From: Alienimonas sp043951915
Lineage (GTDB): Bacteria > Planctomycetota > Planctomycetia > Planctomycetales > Planctomycetaceae
Length of the DNA stretch: 64,000 bases
Assembly: GCF_043951915.1 (NCBI RefSeq)
Contig: NZ_JBINJD010000007.1
Location: forward strand, 5,597 to 69,596
Reading direction: 5' to 3'
Numbering within the stretch: the stretch's first letter is position 1; each line of letters starts with the position of its first letter. Shown piece by piece: positions 15,285 through 23,527 of the stretch. Both the position numbers and the translations under genes were made by a program. The notes under the pieces were generated by a model. That model worked only from the letters and a program-made list of their open reading frames with translations. It was not told where the DNA came from and did not search any database.

Positions 15285-17468
15285 ATGAAACTTCCTTTGT
15301 TCCTGGCGTGCGTCGCCTGCGTCCCGTGCCTCGGCGACGGGGTCGCCGTCGCGGCGGAGGCCCCGCCCGCGGCGGCGGCGGAGGCCCCGCTGGTGCGGTC
15401 GCGGCAGTCCGGGCCGTGGTCGGCCGTGGAGACGTGGGACGCCGGCCGCGTTCCCCAAACCGGCGACCGCGTCGTCGTCCGGGCGGGGCACCATGTGGCC
15501 TACGACGTGGATTCGCGGGAGGTGATCCGGCTCGTGCAGGTCGCCGGGACGCTGGAGTTCGCCCGGGACCGGGACACCCGGCTGGAGGCCGGGCTAATCT
15601 CCGTCATCCCGAGCGAATCGCCGACCGAGGAGGGCTTCGACTGCCACCTCTCCCCCGACGCCCCGGGGCACGCCCACGGCGGGGCCCACGGGGGCGCCCA
15701 TGACGGGGCGCCGGACGGCCGTCCGGCGCTGCTGATCGGCGAGCCCGGGGCGCCGGTCCCGGCGGAGTTTTCCGCCACCATCCGGCTGCACCACGTCCAA
15801 GGGACGGACCCGCAGTCCTGCCCGGCCCTGATCAACTGCGGCGGCCGGCTGGAACTGCACGGCGCCCCGATGCCCCGCACGTGGGTCAAGCTGCAACGGA
15901 CGGCGGAGGTCGGGACGACCCGGGTGGCGCTGGCTGAGCCGACGCCGGGGTGGGAGGTCGGCGATCAGGTGATCGTCACCAGCACGGAGCGGCAGCGGGA
16001 CCGCCGCGGCCCCAGCGGGGGCTTCTTCGACAACGCCCAGACCGAGCCCCGCCGGATCGTCCGCCTCGGCTCCAAAGACTTCACCGGCGGCTACCCGCTG
16101 GAACTCGACAAGCCCCTGCTGTTCGAGCACTACGCCGACGGCGACTTTCGGGCCGAGGTCGCGAACCTCAGCCGCAACGTCGTGGTCGAGTCCGCCGACC
16201 CGGACGGCGTCCGCGGGCACACGATGATCCACGCCGACTCCGCCGGCTCGATCGGGTACGCGGAGTTCCGGCACCTCGGCAAGCGGGACGTGCTCGGCCG
16301 CTACAGCCTGCACTTCCACCTGTGCGGGACCGGCATGCGGGGCAGTTCCGTGATCGGGGCGTCCATCTGGGACAGCCACAACCGCTTCCTGACGATCCAC
16401 GGCACCGACGGCCTCGTGGTGCGGGACTGCGTGGGCTACAAAAGCGTCGGCCACGGCTTCTTCCTGGAAGACGGGACCGAGACGAACAACGTGCTCGACC
16501 GCAACCTGGCCGTCACCGTCGGGCCGGGCAAGCCCCTGCCGGAGCAGGTCATCCCGTTCGACCCCAACCGCGGGGCCGGGTTCTGGTTCGCCAACTGCCA
16601 GAACGTGTTTACCCGCAACGTCGCGGCGGAGTGCGCGGAGTACGGCTACCGGTTCGACTGCAAACGGACGGACGACTTCGACCCCGTGTTGCCGATCCGG
16701 TCCTTCAACGGCACGGTCGAGGCCCGCGACACGCGGACGATGCCCTTCGTCCGGTTCGAGGGGAACGAGGCCCACACGATGAAGTTCTTCTGCATGAACC
16801 TGCGGGGCGTCACCCGGCCGGAGCGGGGCCTGGACATTTATAACCAGAACGTCACCCTCGCCCGGGAGGCGGCCGAGGCCGTGCCGACACCCGGCTACCC
16901 GTTCTGGATCCGCGACTTCCGCTGCTGGGAGGCGAACTGGGCCCTGCACCTGGGCGCCCCGGGGGTGTTCGTGGACGGGCTAAACGTGTTCCGCAGCGAC
17001 GTGGCGATCTGGCGGTCGGTGATGGACCGGTCCGGGTTCCGCCGGATGACGACCCGGGAGATGCGGGTGAACGACATCCACAACCCGCTGAGCGTCGGCC
17101 TGCCGGACGAGACGGAGGAGGAGAGCGCCGCCCGCCGCAGCTTCCGGGGGGTGTCGAGCTTCACCGACGACCTGCCGCCGACGACGCTCGTCACCCGGGC
17201 GGTGCGGGAGGGGACCGTCGTCCGCGTCGAGGGCTCCGTCGCCGACGCCAGCGACGTGAAGCAGGTGCTCGTCAACGGCCGCCCGGCCCGCTCCACGCGG
17301 GACCACTTCGCTGAGTGGGAGGTGGCGTTGGAGGCCCCCGCCGGCGAACCGCTGGAGGTGGTCGCCGTCGCCGAGGACGTCAACGGGCTCGTCGAACCGA
17401 CCCCGCACCGCCTCACGGTCCCGACCGGCCCGACGCCGCGCCCGATGCACAGCGCCTCGGTCGACTGA
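15285..17468 (+). CDS. Secreted G8-domain / right-handed beta-helix protein
   Basis: A 727-residue protein. A signal peptide covers about 1-24 (LFLACVACVPCLGDGVAVAA). A G8-like domain (about 36-150) has WSAVETWDAGRVPQTGDRVV and VIRLVQVAGTLEFARDRDTR. A His/Gly-rich insert follows (HAHGGAHGGAHDGAPDG). Then comes a long right-handed beta-helix in the style of CEMIP/TMEM2-like proteins (GYAEFRHLGKRDVLGRYSLH, DCVGYKSVGHGFFLEDGTE). The C-terminal about 85 residues look Ig-like. Such proteins bind or cleave extracellular polysaccharides. The His-rich insert could bind metal, which is speculative. Confidence 0.82.
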   Translation: MKLPLFLACVACVPCLGDGVAVAAEAPPAAAAEAPLVRSRQSGPWSAVETWDAGRVPQTGDRVVVRAGHHVAYDVDSREVIRLVQVAGTLEFARDRDTRLEAGLISVIPSESPTEEGFDCHLSPDAPGHAHGGAHGGAHDGAPDGRPALLIGEPGAPVPAEFSATIRLHHVQGTDPQSCPALINCGGRLELHGAPMPRTWVKLQRTAEVGTTRVALAEPTPGWEVGDQVIVTSTERQRDRRGPSGGFFDNAQTEPRRIVRLGSKDFTGGYPLELDKPLLFEHYADGDFRAEVANLSRNVVVESADPDGVRGHTMIHADSAGSIGYAEFRHLGKRDVLGRYSLHFHLCGTGMRGSSVIGASIWDSHNRFLTIHGTDGLVVRDCVGYKSVGHGFFLEDGTETNNVLDRNLAVTVGPGKPLPEQVIPFDPNRGAGFWFANCQNVFTRNVAAECAEYGYRFDCKRTDDFDPVLPIRSFNGTVEARDTRTMPFVRFEGNEAHTMKFFCMNLRGVTRPERGLDIYNQNVTLAREAAEAVPTPGYPFWIRDFRCWEANWALHLGAPGVFVDGLNVFRSDVAIWRSVMDRSGFRRMTTREMRVNDIHNPLSVGLPDETEEESAARRSFRGVSSFTDDLPPTTLVTRAVREGTVVRVEGSVADASDVKQVLVNGRPARSTRDHFAEWEVALEAPAGEPLEVVAVAEDVNGLVEPTPHRLTVPTGPTPRPMHSASVD

Positions 17469-17509
17469 GGCGGGGCCCGGCAATCATCCACAGCGGACAG
17501 ATTTCGTGA

Positions 17510-18136
17510 GGGCCGCACGGATCGGCGCCGACTCCCGGTCGCGAAGTCCGGCGTTCCCGCGACCGCACGCTCTCGAAGAGCCCGACGGCCGTGGCCGAGT
17601 CCGCGTCGTCCGGCGGGGTCAGGTCCCCGGACCTCGGCGTCCCCGCCGACGACGGCGGTGAGTCGCGGGTCGGCCGCCGGCCGGGCCGCGACGTACCGGG
17701 CCGTCGCCGCGGCGACCAGCTCCCGCTCGGGGGCGTGGTCGCGGTCCCGGTCGCCTTCCGCCCCGCCGGACGACTTCAGGTGCGTCACGGCAACAACGAG
17801 GTTTAGGGCGGGCACGTCCGCGGCGAGAAATACGCGGTCCCCGCCGATGCCCGCGATCCCCTCCGGGTCGATGCGGTCCAGCTTCCGCTCCGGCGGGTAA
17901 CCCGGCCGGCCGTTGCCGTCGCTCCCGCTGTCGTACTCCAAGGCGTTTGTCATCGGGAAGCGGGACAGGATCGCGACCTCCAGGCTGCCGTACTCGGCGT
18001 CGTCGTTCGGGTTAAAGTCGCTCACCACCACGTGGTCCGGCCCGGTCGGCAGCCCGTCGCCCTGCAGGTGGGCGACAACAAAATCACGCCGCGGATGGGC
18101 CGGGCGTCTGCAACTCGCAGCACGCTCCAAGAACAT
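17510..18136 (-). pseudogene. Endonuclease/exonuclease/phosphatase (EEP) family remnant
   Basis: The reverse strand preserves EEP motifs: VVVSDFNPNDDAEYGSLEVA, ILSRFPMTNALEYDSG, DRVFLAADVPALNLVVAVTH and LKSSGG. The expected N-terminus with the metal-binding Glu is missing. After TAVVGGDAEV, where GDFN is expected, the coherent signal moves to another frame (DLTPPDDADSATAVG). This indicates at least one frameshift and a truncated start. The break at 18136 coincides with the repeat cluster at 18151-18232, which may mark a rearrangement junction. Confidence 0.55.
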
Positions 18137-18150
18137 CCCGATCCATGCGA

Positions 18151-18232
18151 CGACTGCGTCGCTGCGTCGCCACCCGGCTCACCCCAGCCCCAGCTTCGCC
18201 AGCCCCAGCTTCGCCAGCCCCAGCTTCGCCAG
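18151..18232. repeat. Dispersed 21-bp repeat plus three 15-bp tandem units
   Basis: 18151-18171 is identical to 2742-2762. Immediately after, CCCCAGCTTCGCCAG is repeated exactly three times (18188-18202, 18203-18217, 18218-18232). On the reverse strand the 15-mer encodes the pentapeptide LAKLG repeated at the end of the 18179-18400 reading frame. Confidence 0.85.
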
Positions 18233-18400
18233 CCCCCGCCACCGGTACTCCGACCGCGGCCAATTGCCGACGAGGTAGCCCACCTCGGCGCACCCCGCCC
18301 GCCCGTCGCGAAACGCCCGCACCGTCGCGGCCATGGTTTCGGTCGAGCCGCCGAGCATGCCGACGGCCATCACCGCCGCCAGCTCCCGGCGGGAGAGCAC
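18179..18400 (-). CDS. Short protein ending in LAKLG repeats
   Basis: A 73-residue frame from GTG 18400: an Ala/Val-rich helix (ELAAVMAVGMLGGSTETMAA), then AGCAEVGYLVGNWPRSEYRW and three LAKLG units made by the 15-bp DNA repeat. It may be the C-terminal piece of a larger lost gene, since no good start or family is recognisable. The tail is produced by repeat expansion and probably extended the protein secondarily. Confidence 0.35.
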   Translation of the reverse strand: MLSRRELAAVMAVGMLGGSTETMAATVRAFRDGRAGCAEVGYLVGNWPRSEYRWRGLAKLGLAKLGLAKLGLG

Positions 18401-19114
18401 TCCTGTGTCGCGACGAGCAGCCAGAGGTCTTCAGAGGGCGCCCCGGCGGCGGGGCTGGGCCGGGGCCTCCCACGGCGGAGGGCGGAGCGGTTTCACAGTT
18501 TCACGGCCACACGGACAAGAGAGAGCGGAGCGTGGAATCCCCCTCTACCACTTCATCTTTCTGAAAAGTTGTGAAATCGTGAAGGGGGCGGTTTCCTTCA
18601 GTCCTGGTTGGGAAAACGCCTTCACGTCGGTTTCACGCGGGCGGGGTCGCGGCGTGAAACCGTGAAGCCCCCCCGCCGGAACCGGCTGGACCCATCGGCT
18701 TCACCGACGTTGCCGACGAGCGCTCCCGTTCAGCACGCGGCGGAGCGACCGGAGGCCGCTCCGCCCGGTCGCTGGAAGGCGGAGGCGTGCCTCCTCGAGC
18801 CCGACAGAGTGCCGCCGGCCGGGGCACTCCTGCCGAGGCCCACCCGTTCCGCCGTTCCGGTCGAAAGAGAACACCCCTCCAAGGTTTTCTCCGCAACCCT
18901 ACCTCTCTCCTTCGTATTCGGCGGACAGTGGAACAGGAGGCGGTAACCCGATGTCTGACTGAGGGTTACGTCGTTCCGGAGCCGGCCTCCGCGGCGGAAC
19001 GGGCCGGAACGGCCGGAACAGCGTGGGCAGCGACTGGCCGTGCGTGCCGGGGATCGCCCCGCCCTCAACGCCGCCTCCCGCCGCCAGTCCTGAACTCCAT
19101 GGCCTTTCGGGGAG
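18401..19114. other. Gene-poor stretch with a GTGAA-type motif cluster
   Basis: About 710 bp without a convincing gene. Between 18491 and 18669 there are eight GTGAA/TTCAC half-sites arranged as four pairs at 8-10-bp spacing: 18491-18504, 18571-18584, 18621-18636 and 18654-18667. Two pairs are in each orientation. The arrangement resembles an iteron or multi-site operator array. It lies beyond the 3' end of the lipoprotein gene at 19115, so no obvious target promoter is adjacent. Confidence 0.5.
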
Positions 19115-20092
19115 TCACTCCTCGGGCCCGCTCGGCTTCGGCCGCGAAATCCATGAGGCGATCTCGACGCCGTCCGCGTTCCGGACCGTCAACGCCCGCA
19201 ACCGCCCCTCGACACGCGAGGGCATCCCCTCCCCGAACGGCTCCCATCTGGTCATGAAGTAGTCCGGGGCCGCCCTCGGGGCGCCCCCGACCCCCATGCG
19301 TGTCAATTCAGCCTCCTTGACGGCGTTCAGGTCCTGGAGCGGGTCACGCTCGGAGTCGGGGGGGATCTTGAACCACCCCTGGGCTTTCTGGGGGGCGTAA
19401 CGGAGGTCCTCGACGACGATCTCGGCCCGGCAGTCGCCCGCGTTGCGGAAGATCGCCTTCATCGCCTCCGGGTCGCCCTCCAGCGACACGGCCAGGTACG
19501 AGGTCTCCGCCTCGAGGGCGTAGACGATCCCGTCCAGCTGCCGGACCTGCTCGACCTGCCAGGGGTCGACGAACTGGACTCGGTCGTCCTTCGTCAAAAA
19601 CCCCCGCTGCGGCCCGACGGACTGTAGGGCCAAGCGGTCGAACGCCCCGCCGCCCACGCCGTCGCCGTCCGCCCTGAACAGCTTGAGCGGCAGCTCCATC
19701 CCGAGGGCGATGCTCGAGCCGCGGTCGTCCAACACCTTGACGGCGTGGGGCACGACGTCCGTGAGCGAAAAGCGCCGGCCCGCGAGGTCCGCCTTCCAGT
19801 CCCCGAGGCTCTTCTCGACCTCGAGTCGGTCGAACTCGTCCCCCCGCTCCGCTTTCTCCTGGTTGTCGATCGTCCTGTAGCGGACGAAGGCTTCGAGCTG
19901 GCCCGTCCACCAGCGGGCGTTCCGGTCGTCGACCGGGCGATCGGCCCCGACGTCGTTCGCCTTCATCTGCGCCCGTAAGTCCTCCGCGTCGGGCCCCCCG
20001 CCGGCCGCCCCGCCGGATCCGCCGCACCCCGTGCAGAGCCCGGAGAGGAGGAGGGCGGCGGCGGCGAGGCGGTTCGTCGGCGTCGGGGCCAT
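19115..20092 (-). CDS. Hypothetical lipoprotein
   Basis: A 325-residue protein. The N-terminus is a lipoprotein signal with lipobox LCTGC (Cys about 23) followed by a Gly-rich linker. The mature part is a mixed alpha/beta domain with DLRAQMKANDVGADRPVDDR, FVRYRTIDNQEKAERG and a long C-terminal region ending in VEIASWISRPK. No family is recognised. It is divergent from the XRE regulator gene, with 146 bp between the two starts, so the regulator might control it. Confidence 0.65.
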   Translation of the reverse strand: MAPTPTNRLAAAALLLSGLCTGCGGSGGAAGGGPDAEDLRAQMKANDVGADRPVDDRNARWWTGQLEAFVRYRTIDNQEKAERGDEFDRLEVEKSLGDWKADLAGRRFSLTDVVPHAVKVLDDRGSSIALGMELPLKLFRADGDGVGGGAFDRLALQSVGPQRGFLTKDDRVQFVDPWQVEQVRQLDGIVYALEAETSYLAVSLEGDPEAMKAIFRNAGDCRAEIVVEDLRYAPQKAQGWFKIPPDSERDPLQDLNAVKEAELTRMGVGGAPRAAPDYFMTRWEPFGEGMPSRVEGRLRALTVRNADGVEIASWISRPKPSGPEE

Positions 20093-20238
20093 GGCGTTTC
20101 GACCGTCGGGCGGGCGGCGGATCCCGCGACCGCGGACCGTCGTTCGGCGACGCTACCCACGCCGTCGGTGCCGTGCAACCACTTCTGTGGGTGTCGCCCC
20201 CCTGTCCGTCGGGGCGACCTTCAGGTCAGGCGACCGCC

Positions 20239-20640
20239 ATGGCCAAGAAGAGCACCCCGACCCGCCGCGTCGACCCCGAGAATCAGCCGGAGATCGTCCG
20301 GCGGTTCGCCGCGAACCTGCGGCGGCTGCGGCACGAGCGGGGCCTGACGCAGGCGGAGCTGAGCCGGCGGGCGAAGATCGCCCTGAGCTACGTCGGCCGG
20401 CTGGAGGCCGGCACCTCCGCCCCGGGCATCGACCTGCTGGACCGGTTGGCGGGGGCGCTGGGGGTGTCGCCCGCGGATCTGCTGCCGACCGACGACGACC
20501 GGCGGGACGAGGTCGCGGCCCTGCGGCAGCGGGCGGGGGAGCTGTCGGCGACGCTGGTGGAGACCGCGGGCGCGGACACCCTGCGGATGCTCAACCCGCT
20601 GCTGGCCCGGCTGATCGAGGGGGAGCGGCGGGGCGGGTGA
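20239..20640 (+). CDS. XRE-family helix-turn-helix regulator
   Basis: A 133-residue protein from ATG 20239; the 22 codons upstream in frame are unlikely. Residues about 19-75 form an HTH_3/Cro-C1 domain (LRRLRHERGLTQAELSRRAK, IALSYVGRLEAGTSAPGIDL). The C-terminal about 55 residues are helical (LRMLNPLLARLIEG) and likely mediate dimerisation. It probably binds DNA near its own divergent promoter region (20093-20238); no palindrome there is strong enough to name. Confidence 0.85.
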   Translation: MAKKSTPTRRVDPENQPEIVRRFAANLRRLRHERGLTQAELSRRAKIALSYVGRLEAGTSAPGIDLLDRLAGALGVSPADLLPTDDDRRDEVAALRQRAGELSATLVETAGADTLRMLNPLLARLIEGERRGG

Positions 20641-21338
20641 GGTCAGACGCGGGGCGAGCTCGGAGCGGTCGCTCGTTGTCAGGTGGTCGTGCCTCGGCCG
20701 CGGCGGAACGACAACGATGACGCCCCAACTGAGCCGGAAACCGCTCCGTCTCTTCACCCACCCCCTCCGTCCACCGAAGCCGTTGGTGACGCGGGCGGCC
20801 AAACACGGCAGCGCGGCCGAGCCCGCAGGATCCGCGGCGTCAGCCCGCCCTGGAGAGTTTCACTCTCTGAGAGGAGCAGGAAGCAAGGACCTCGCGATTG
20901 GTTGTGGTCCTACGGCAGCGGAACCCGAATCAGCGGGACGACCTAGCTCTGGTCGCCGGCGTCGGCCGCGTGCCGTTCAGTCTTATTGCGACCCGATATT
21001 CGCCGATCGGTCAGCGGAGTCCTGCCCGTTCCGACTCCCTTGATTGGTACGCGCCCTCTTGCCCTGTCCGACCGCACGTCAGCGAGAAGTGGCGGGCCGC
21101 CGTGTCGCCCCTGACCGCGATCACTGCGGGGCGGTTGCAGGAAGGCGCCGGACACTCTCGCCCAACCAACTAATTCGTCACGCTCGACCCGCCAGCCCTG
21201 AGTGCCGTTCCGAGGGCTTGTGCACGTCGAGCACGCCGACGAGTCCGTCGGTCAGACGGCGCTGATCCACAAATTATCTGCCGGTCGCGTCCTGCAGCTA
21301 ATTCACGAGAGAAGTGCAGCGGTTTTTGCTTGACGTTC
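20641..21338. other. No gene seen
   Basis: About 700 bp between the XRE regulator and the insertion sequence. Short open frames exist but show no family resemblance or good ribosome sites. The stretch is less GC-rich than its surroundings and may be decayed accessory DNA. Confidence 0.4.
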
Positions 21339-21769
21339 TAGGCCCTGTCTGACGGGGCGAGGAGGCGGAGATACCGCCGGAGCATGGCCAGATGAACGAC
21401 CGCGGGGTAGCCCGCGGCCAGCTTCTCGACCCGGTGCGCCGCCCGCCGGCTCTCCCGCAGCCAGCCGACGCAGCGTTCGACGGCGCTCCGGCGGCGGTAC
21501 GCCTCCCGGTCGAAGCGGGAGTTTGCCCGCTGGTCATTGCGAGCCGGGATGACCGCCCGCGCGCCCCGGCGACACGGGTACCGCCGGATGCGGGCATAGC
21601 TGTACCCCTTATCGCCGGCGACCGCCGCCGGGCGGGTGCGGGGCCGCCCGCGCCGCCGAGGCAGCCGGACCTTCCCCGGCACGGCCTCGAACTGCGTGCT
21701 CTCGTGCCGCTGCCCGGCGAGGACGACCGCCGCCAGCGGCACGCCGGCCGCGTCGGTCACCAGATGCAC
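21338..21769 (-). CDS. IS5-family transposase, second frame (DDE domain)
   Basis: 143 residues from GTG 21769; the coherent frame actually extends further upstream (RRRPDLPREPADHALGKSRG, then GYGTK) to about 21850. It contains HLVTDAAGVPLAAVVLAGQR, AVAGDKGYSYARIR (second acidic residue region) and RSAVERCVGWLRESRRAAHR (catalytic Glu region, Y/R-E-x-x-x-x). To join the first frame, ribosomes must change frame over the GGGGGGAAAAAGG run at 21840-21852. The stop codon TAG lies at 21338-21340, outside the inverted repeat, so it is supplied by the target sequence. Confidence 0.85.
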   Translation of the reverse strand: MHLVTDAAGVPLAAVVLAGQRHESTQFEAVPGKVRLPRRRGRPRTRPAAVAGDKGYSYARIRRYPCRRGARAVIPARNDQRANSRFDREAYRRRSAVERCVGWLRESRRAAHRVEKLAAGYPAVVHLAMLRRYLRLLAPSDRA

Positions 21770-22250
21770 CTTCGTGCCGTACCCGCCCCGGCTTTTGCCG
21801 AGGGCGTGGTCGGCCGGCTCGCGGGGCAGATCAGGCCTCCGCCTTTTTCCCCCCGGCGGCGGACCGCCCGGCCCGCACGATCGGCGCGTCCACGCACCAC
21901 AGGTCCGTCGCGATCAAGCCCTGCTCGTCCAGTTTCAGTTGCAGGACTTTCAGCAGCCGGTCGATCGTCCCGTCCCGGCTCCACCGCCGGAATCGGTCGT
22001 AGACCGTCCGCCGCGGGCCGTAGCGGTCGGGCGCCTCCCGCCACTTCGCCCCGGTTTTCAGGGCCCACAGGATCCCGTTCAGCACGGTGCGGTGGTCCCT
22101 CCACCGACCGCCGCGGGCCCGACCGGCCGGCAGGTGCGGCTCGACCAGCTTCCACTGGGCGTTCGTCAGTTCTTGCCGCCGCCGCACCGTCGTGGCTCCG
22201 TCGGGACAGGGCCGGAAGCGTACGGGCGGGACGATCCGTCAGACAGAGCC
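21341..22250 (-). mobile_element. IS5-family insertion sequence (IS427-like), 910 bp
   Basis: The terminal inverted repeats are GGCCCTGTCTGACGG (21341-21355) and CCGTCAGACAGAGCC (22236-22250), matching at 14 of 15 positions. Both sides are flanked by TA (21339-21340 and 22251-22252), giving CTA at the left and TAG at the right, the target type of this group. The element encodes two reading frames on the minus strand, an N-terminal one and a DDE-domain one. Both ends are intact, so it may be recently mobile. Confidence 0.88.
21831..22187 (-). CDS. IS5-family transposase, first frame (N-terminal)
   Basis: 118 residues from GTG 22187: LTNAQWKLVEPHLPAGRARG, then DHRTVLNGILWALKTGAKWR and RYGPRRTVYDRFRRWSRDGT. 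This is the DUF4096-type DNA-binding N-terminus of IS5/IS427 transposases. It runs through DAPIVRAGRSAAGGKK, carrying the first catalytic Asp (CVDAPIVRA), and then stops at TGA after the G6A5 run. The DDE frame is offset by +1 at that run. Confidence 0.85.
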   Translation of the reverse strand: MRRRQELTNAQWKLVEPHLPAGRARGGRWRDHRTVLNGILWALKTGAKWREAPDRYGPRRTVYDRFRRWSRDGTIDRLLKVLQLKLDEQGLIATDLWCVDAPIVRAGRSAAGGKKAEA

Positions 22251-22496
22251 TAGTCGGGCATGACGAAGACGACCGGGCCGCCCCGCGCCCCGGTCGTCGC
22301 TCATAGGGTTGCCATCTCTCGCGTAGCCCGCCGAACGGCCTCGACTCTAGGGACCGGCGGGTTGACCGTACGCGTCCGCGACCGGCTTCGCCTTTAAGCT
22401 ATGGCTTCCTACTCTGAGATGACCTCGCCGGCGATTCGAATCTTTTGTGGATTCAATCCCGGCGGGTTCCCCGTTGAGAAATAGTCCGAACGCTTT

Positions 22497-23408
22497 CTAC
22501 CGAAGCGGATCGCCGGCCGCCCGGGCGGCGGCGAGGTACTTCGCCGGCTCCGCGTGAACCCGTTTGATGCAGCCTTTGCAGCAGACGTAAACCGTCCCGC
22601 CCTCGACCGGCACCTTCCAGGGGGCGCCCATCGAGCCGAGCGGCTCGTCCATCACCGGGCAGACCCCCTGGGCCGCGATCGCGGCGGCGTCGGCCTGCGT
22701 GGCCGGGGTCGCCGGCGGGGGCGGCAGCAGGGCGGCGTACTTCGCCGGCTCCGCGACGACCTTCTTGATGCAGCCCCGGCAGCAGACGAACACCGCCCGG
22801 TCGCCGACCGGGATCTTCCACGGCGTGCCCATCGAGCCCAGCGGCTCGTCCATGACGGGACAGTCCTTCTGGGCGGCGATCAGGGCGGCGTCGGCCTCCG
22901 TCGCCCGGACCGGCGTGCCGGCGGTCAGCGGGGCCGCGGCCCGCGGGTCGGCGATCACGACCGTCCCGCGGACGACCGCCCCGTTCGGCCCGGCCCCCGG
23001 CACGCCGGCGAACCGGGCGGCGAAGGACGCCTCCCGCCCGACGGCCTGCGACAGGTCCAGCGGCAGCGACACCAGGTTCGCCGGGGCGTTGCCCCCGGCG
23101 GCCGGGTACAGGTCGTACCGGAGGCTCTTCGGGTTCCCGGCGACCCGCAGCGACATCGCCCCCCGCACGCCGTGGGCGGCGACCGGTCGGCCGTCGGCGT
23201 CGGTCAGCCAGAATTGCGCGCCGCCGGCGTTCAGCACGGTCTCGCAGCGGACGCTCCCGACCGCGGTCACTTCGCCGCCGTGGGCGGACCGAGCGGGTGA
23301 AGCCGGGCCGGGGGCGGCGTGAACGTGAGCCGCGGACCCTGGGACGGCTTGGGCGGTCGCGAGGGCCGGCACCAATAGCAGGGCGGCGGAGAAGGCGAGT
23401 CGTCTCAT
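22497..23408 (-). CDS. Secreted protein with two YHS-like Cys metal-binding repeats
   Basis: A 303-residue protein from ATG 23408 with a signal peptide (LAFSAALLLVPALATAQA). After a domain of about 160 residues without recognisable motif come two near-identical modules, each with CPVMDEPLGSMG, PWK, and VCCxGCIK followed by AEPAKY. This YHS/TRASH-like CP..GxxCCxGC pattern is used to bind soft metals such as Cu or Ag. The gene lies downstream of the CusA-type pump, but with a CsoR-type operator (23494-23510) 85 bp before its start, so it probably has its own copper-responsive promoter. The role is inferred as periplasmic metal binding. Confidence 0.75.
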   Translation of the reverse strand: MRRLAFSAALLLVPALATAQAVPGSAAHVHAAPGPASPARSAHGGEVTAVGSVRCETVLNAGGAQFWLTDADGRPVAAHGVRGAMSLRVAGNPKSLRYDLYPAAGGNAPANLVSLPLDLSQAVGREASFAARFAGVPGAGPNGAVVRGTVVIADPRAAAPLTAGTPVRATEADAALIAAQKDCPVMDEPLGSMGTPWKIPVGDRAVFVCCRGCIKKVVAEPAKYAALLPPPPATPATQADAAAIAAQGVCPVMDEPLGSMGAPWKVPVEGGTVYVCCKGCIKRVHAEPAKYLAAARAAGDPLR

Positions 23409-23493
23409 CGGGAAGTCCTTTCGGAACGGGGCCGCACGATTCGCGTGCGGCCGGACGGTGAAGGCGGAGGCTCGCACAAACGGCCCCCGGTGA

Positions 23494-23510
23494 ATACCCC
23501 AGTCGGGTAT
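23494..23510. promoter_or_regulatory. CsoR-type operator A
   Basis: ATACCC-CAGTC-GGGTAT, a perfect 6-5-6 palindrome, 85 bp upstream of the YHS-repeat gene start at 23408. It belongs to a set of nine such sites in the window. Confidence 0.75.
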
Positions 23511-23527
23511 TAGTGAATGGGCCGGCG

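Noticed and set aside
21840..21852. Programmed -1 frameshift in the IS transposase
   Set aside because: The second frame is offset by +1 (or -2) at the G6A5 run, so a standard -1 slip would not join the two frames.
22440..22480. Possible tRNA 3' part around GATTCGAATC
   Set aside because: The T-loop-like decamer has no matching acceptor, D or anticodon arm on either strand.
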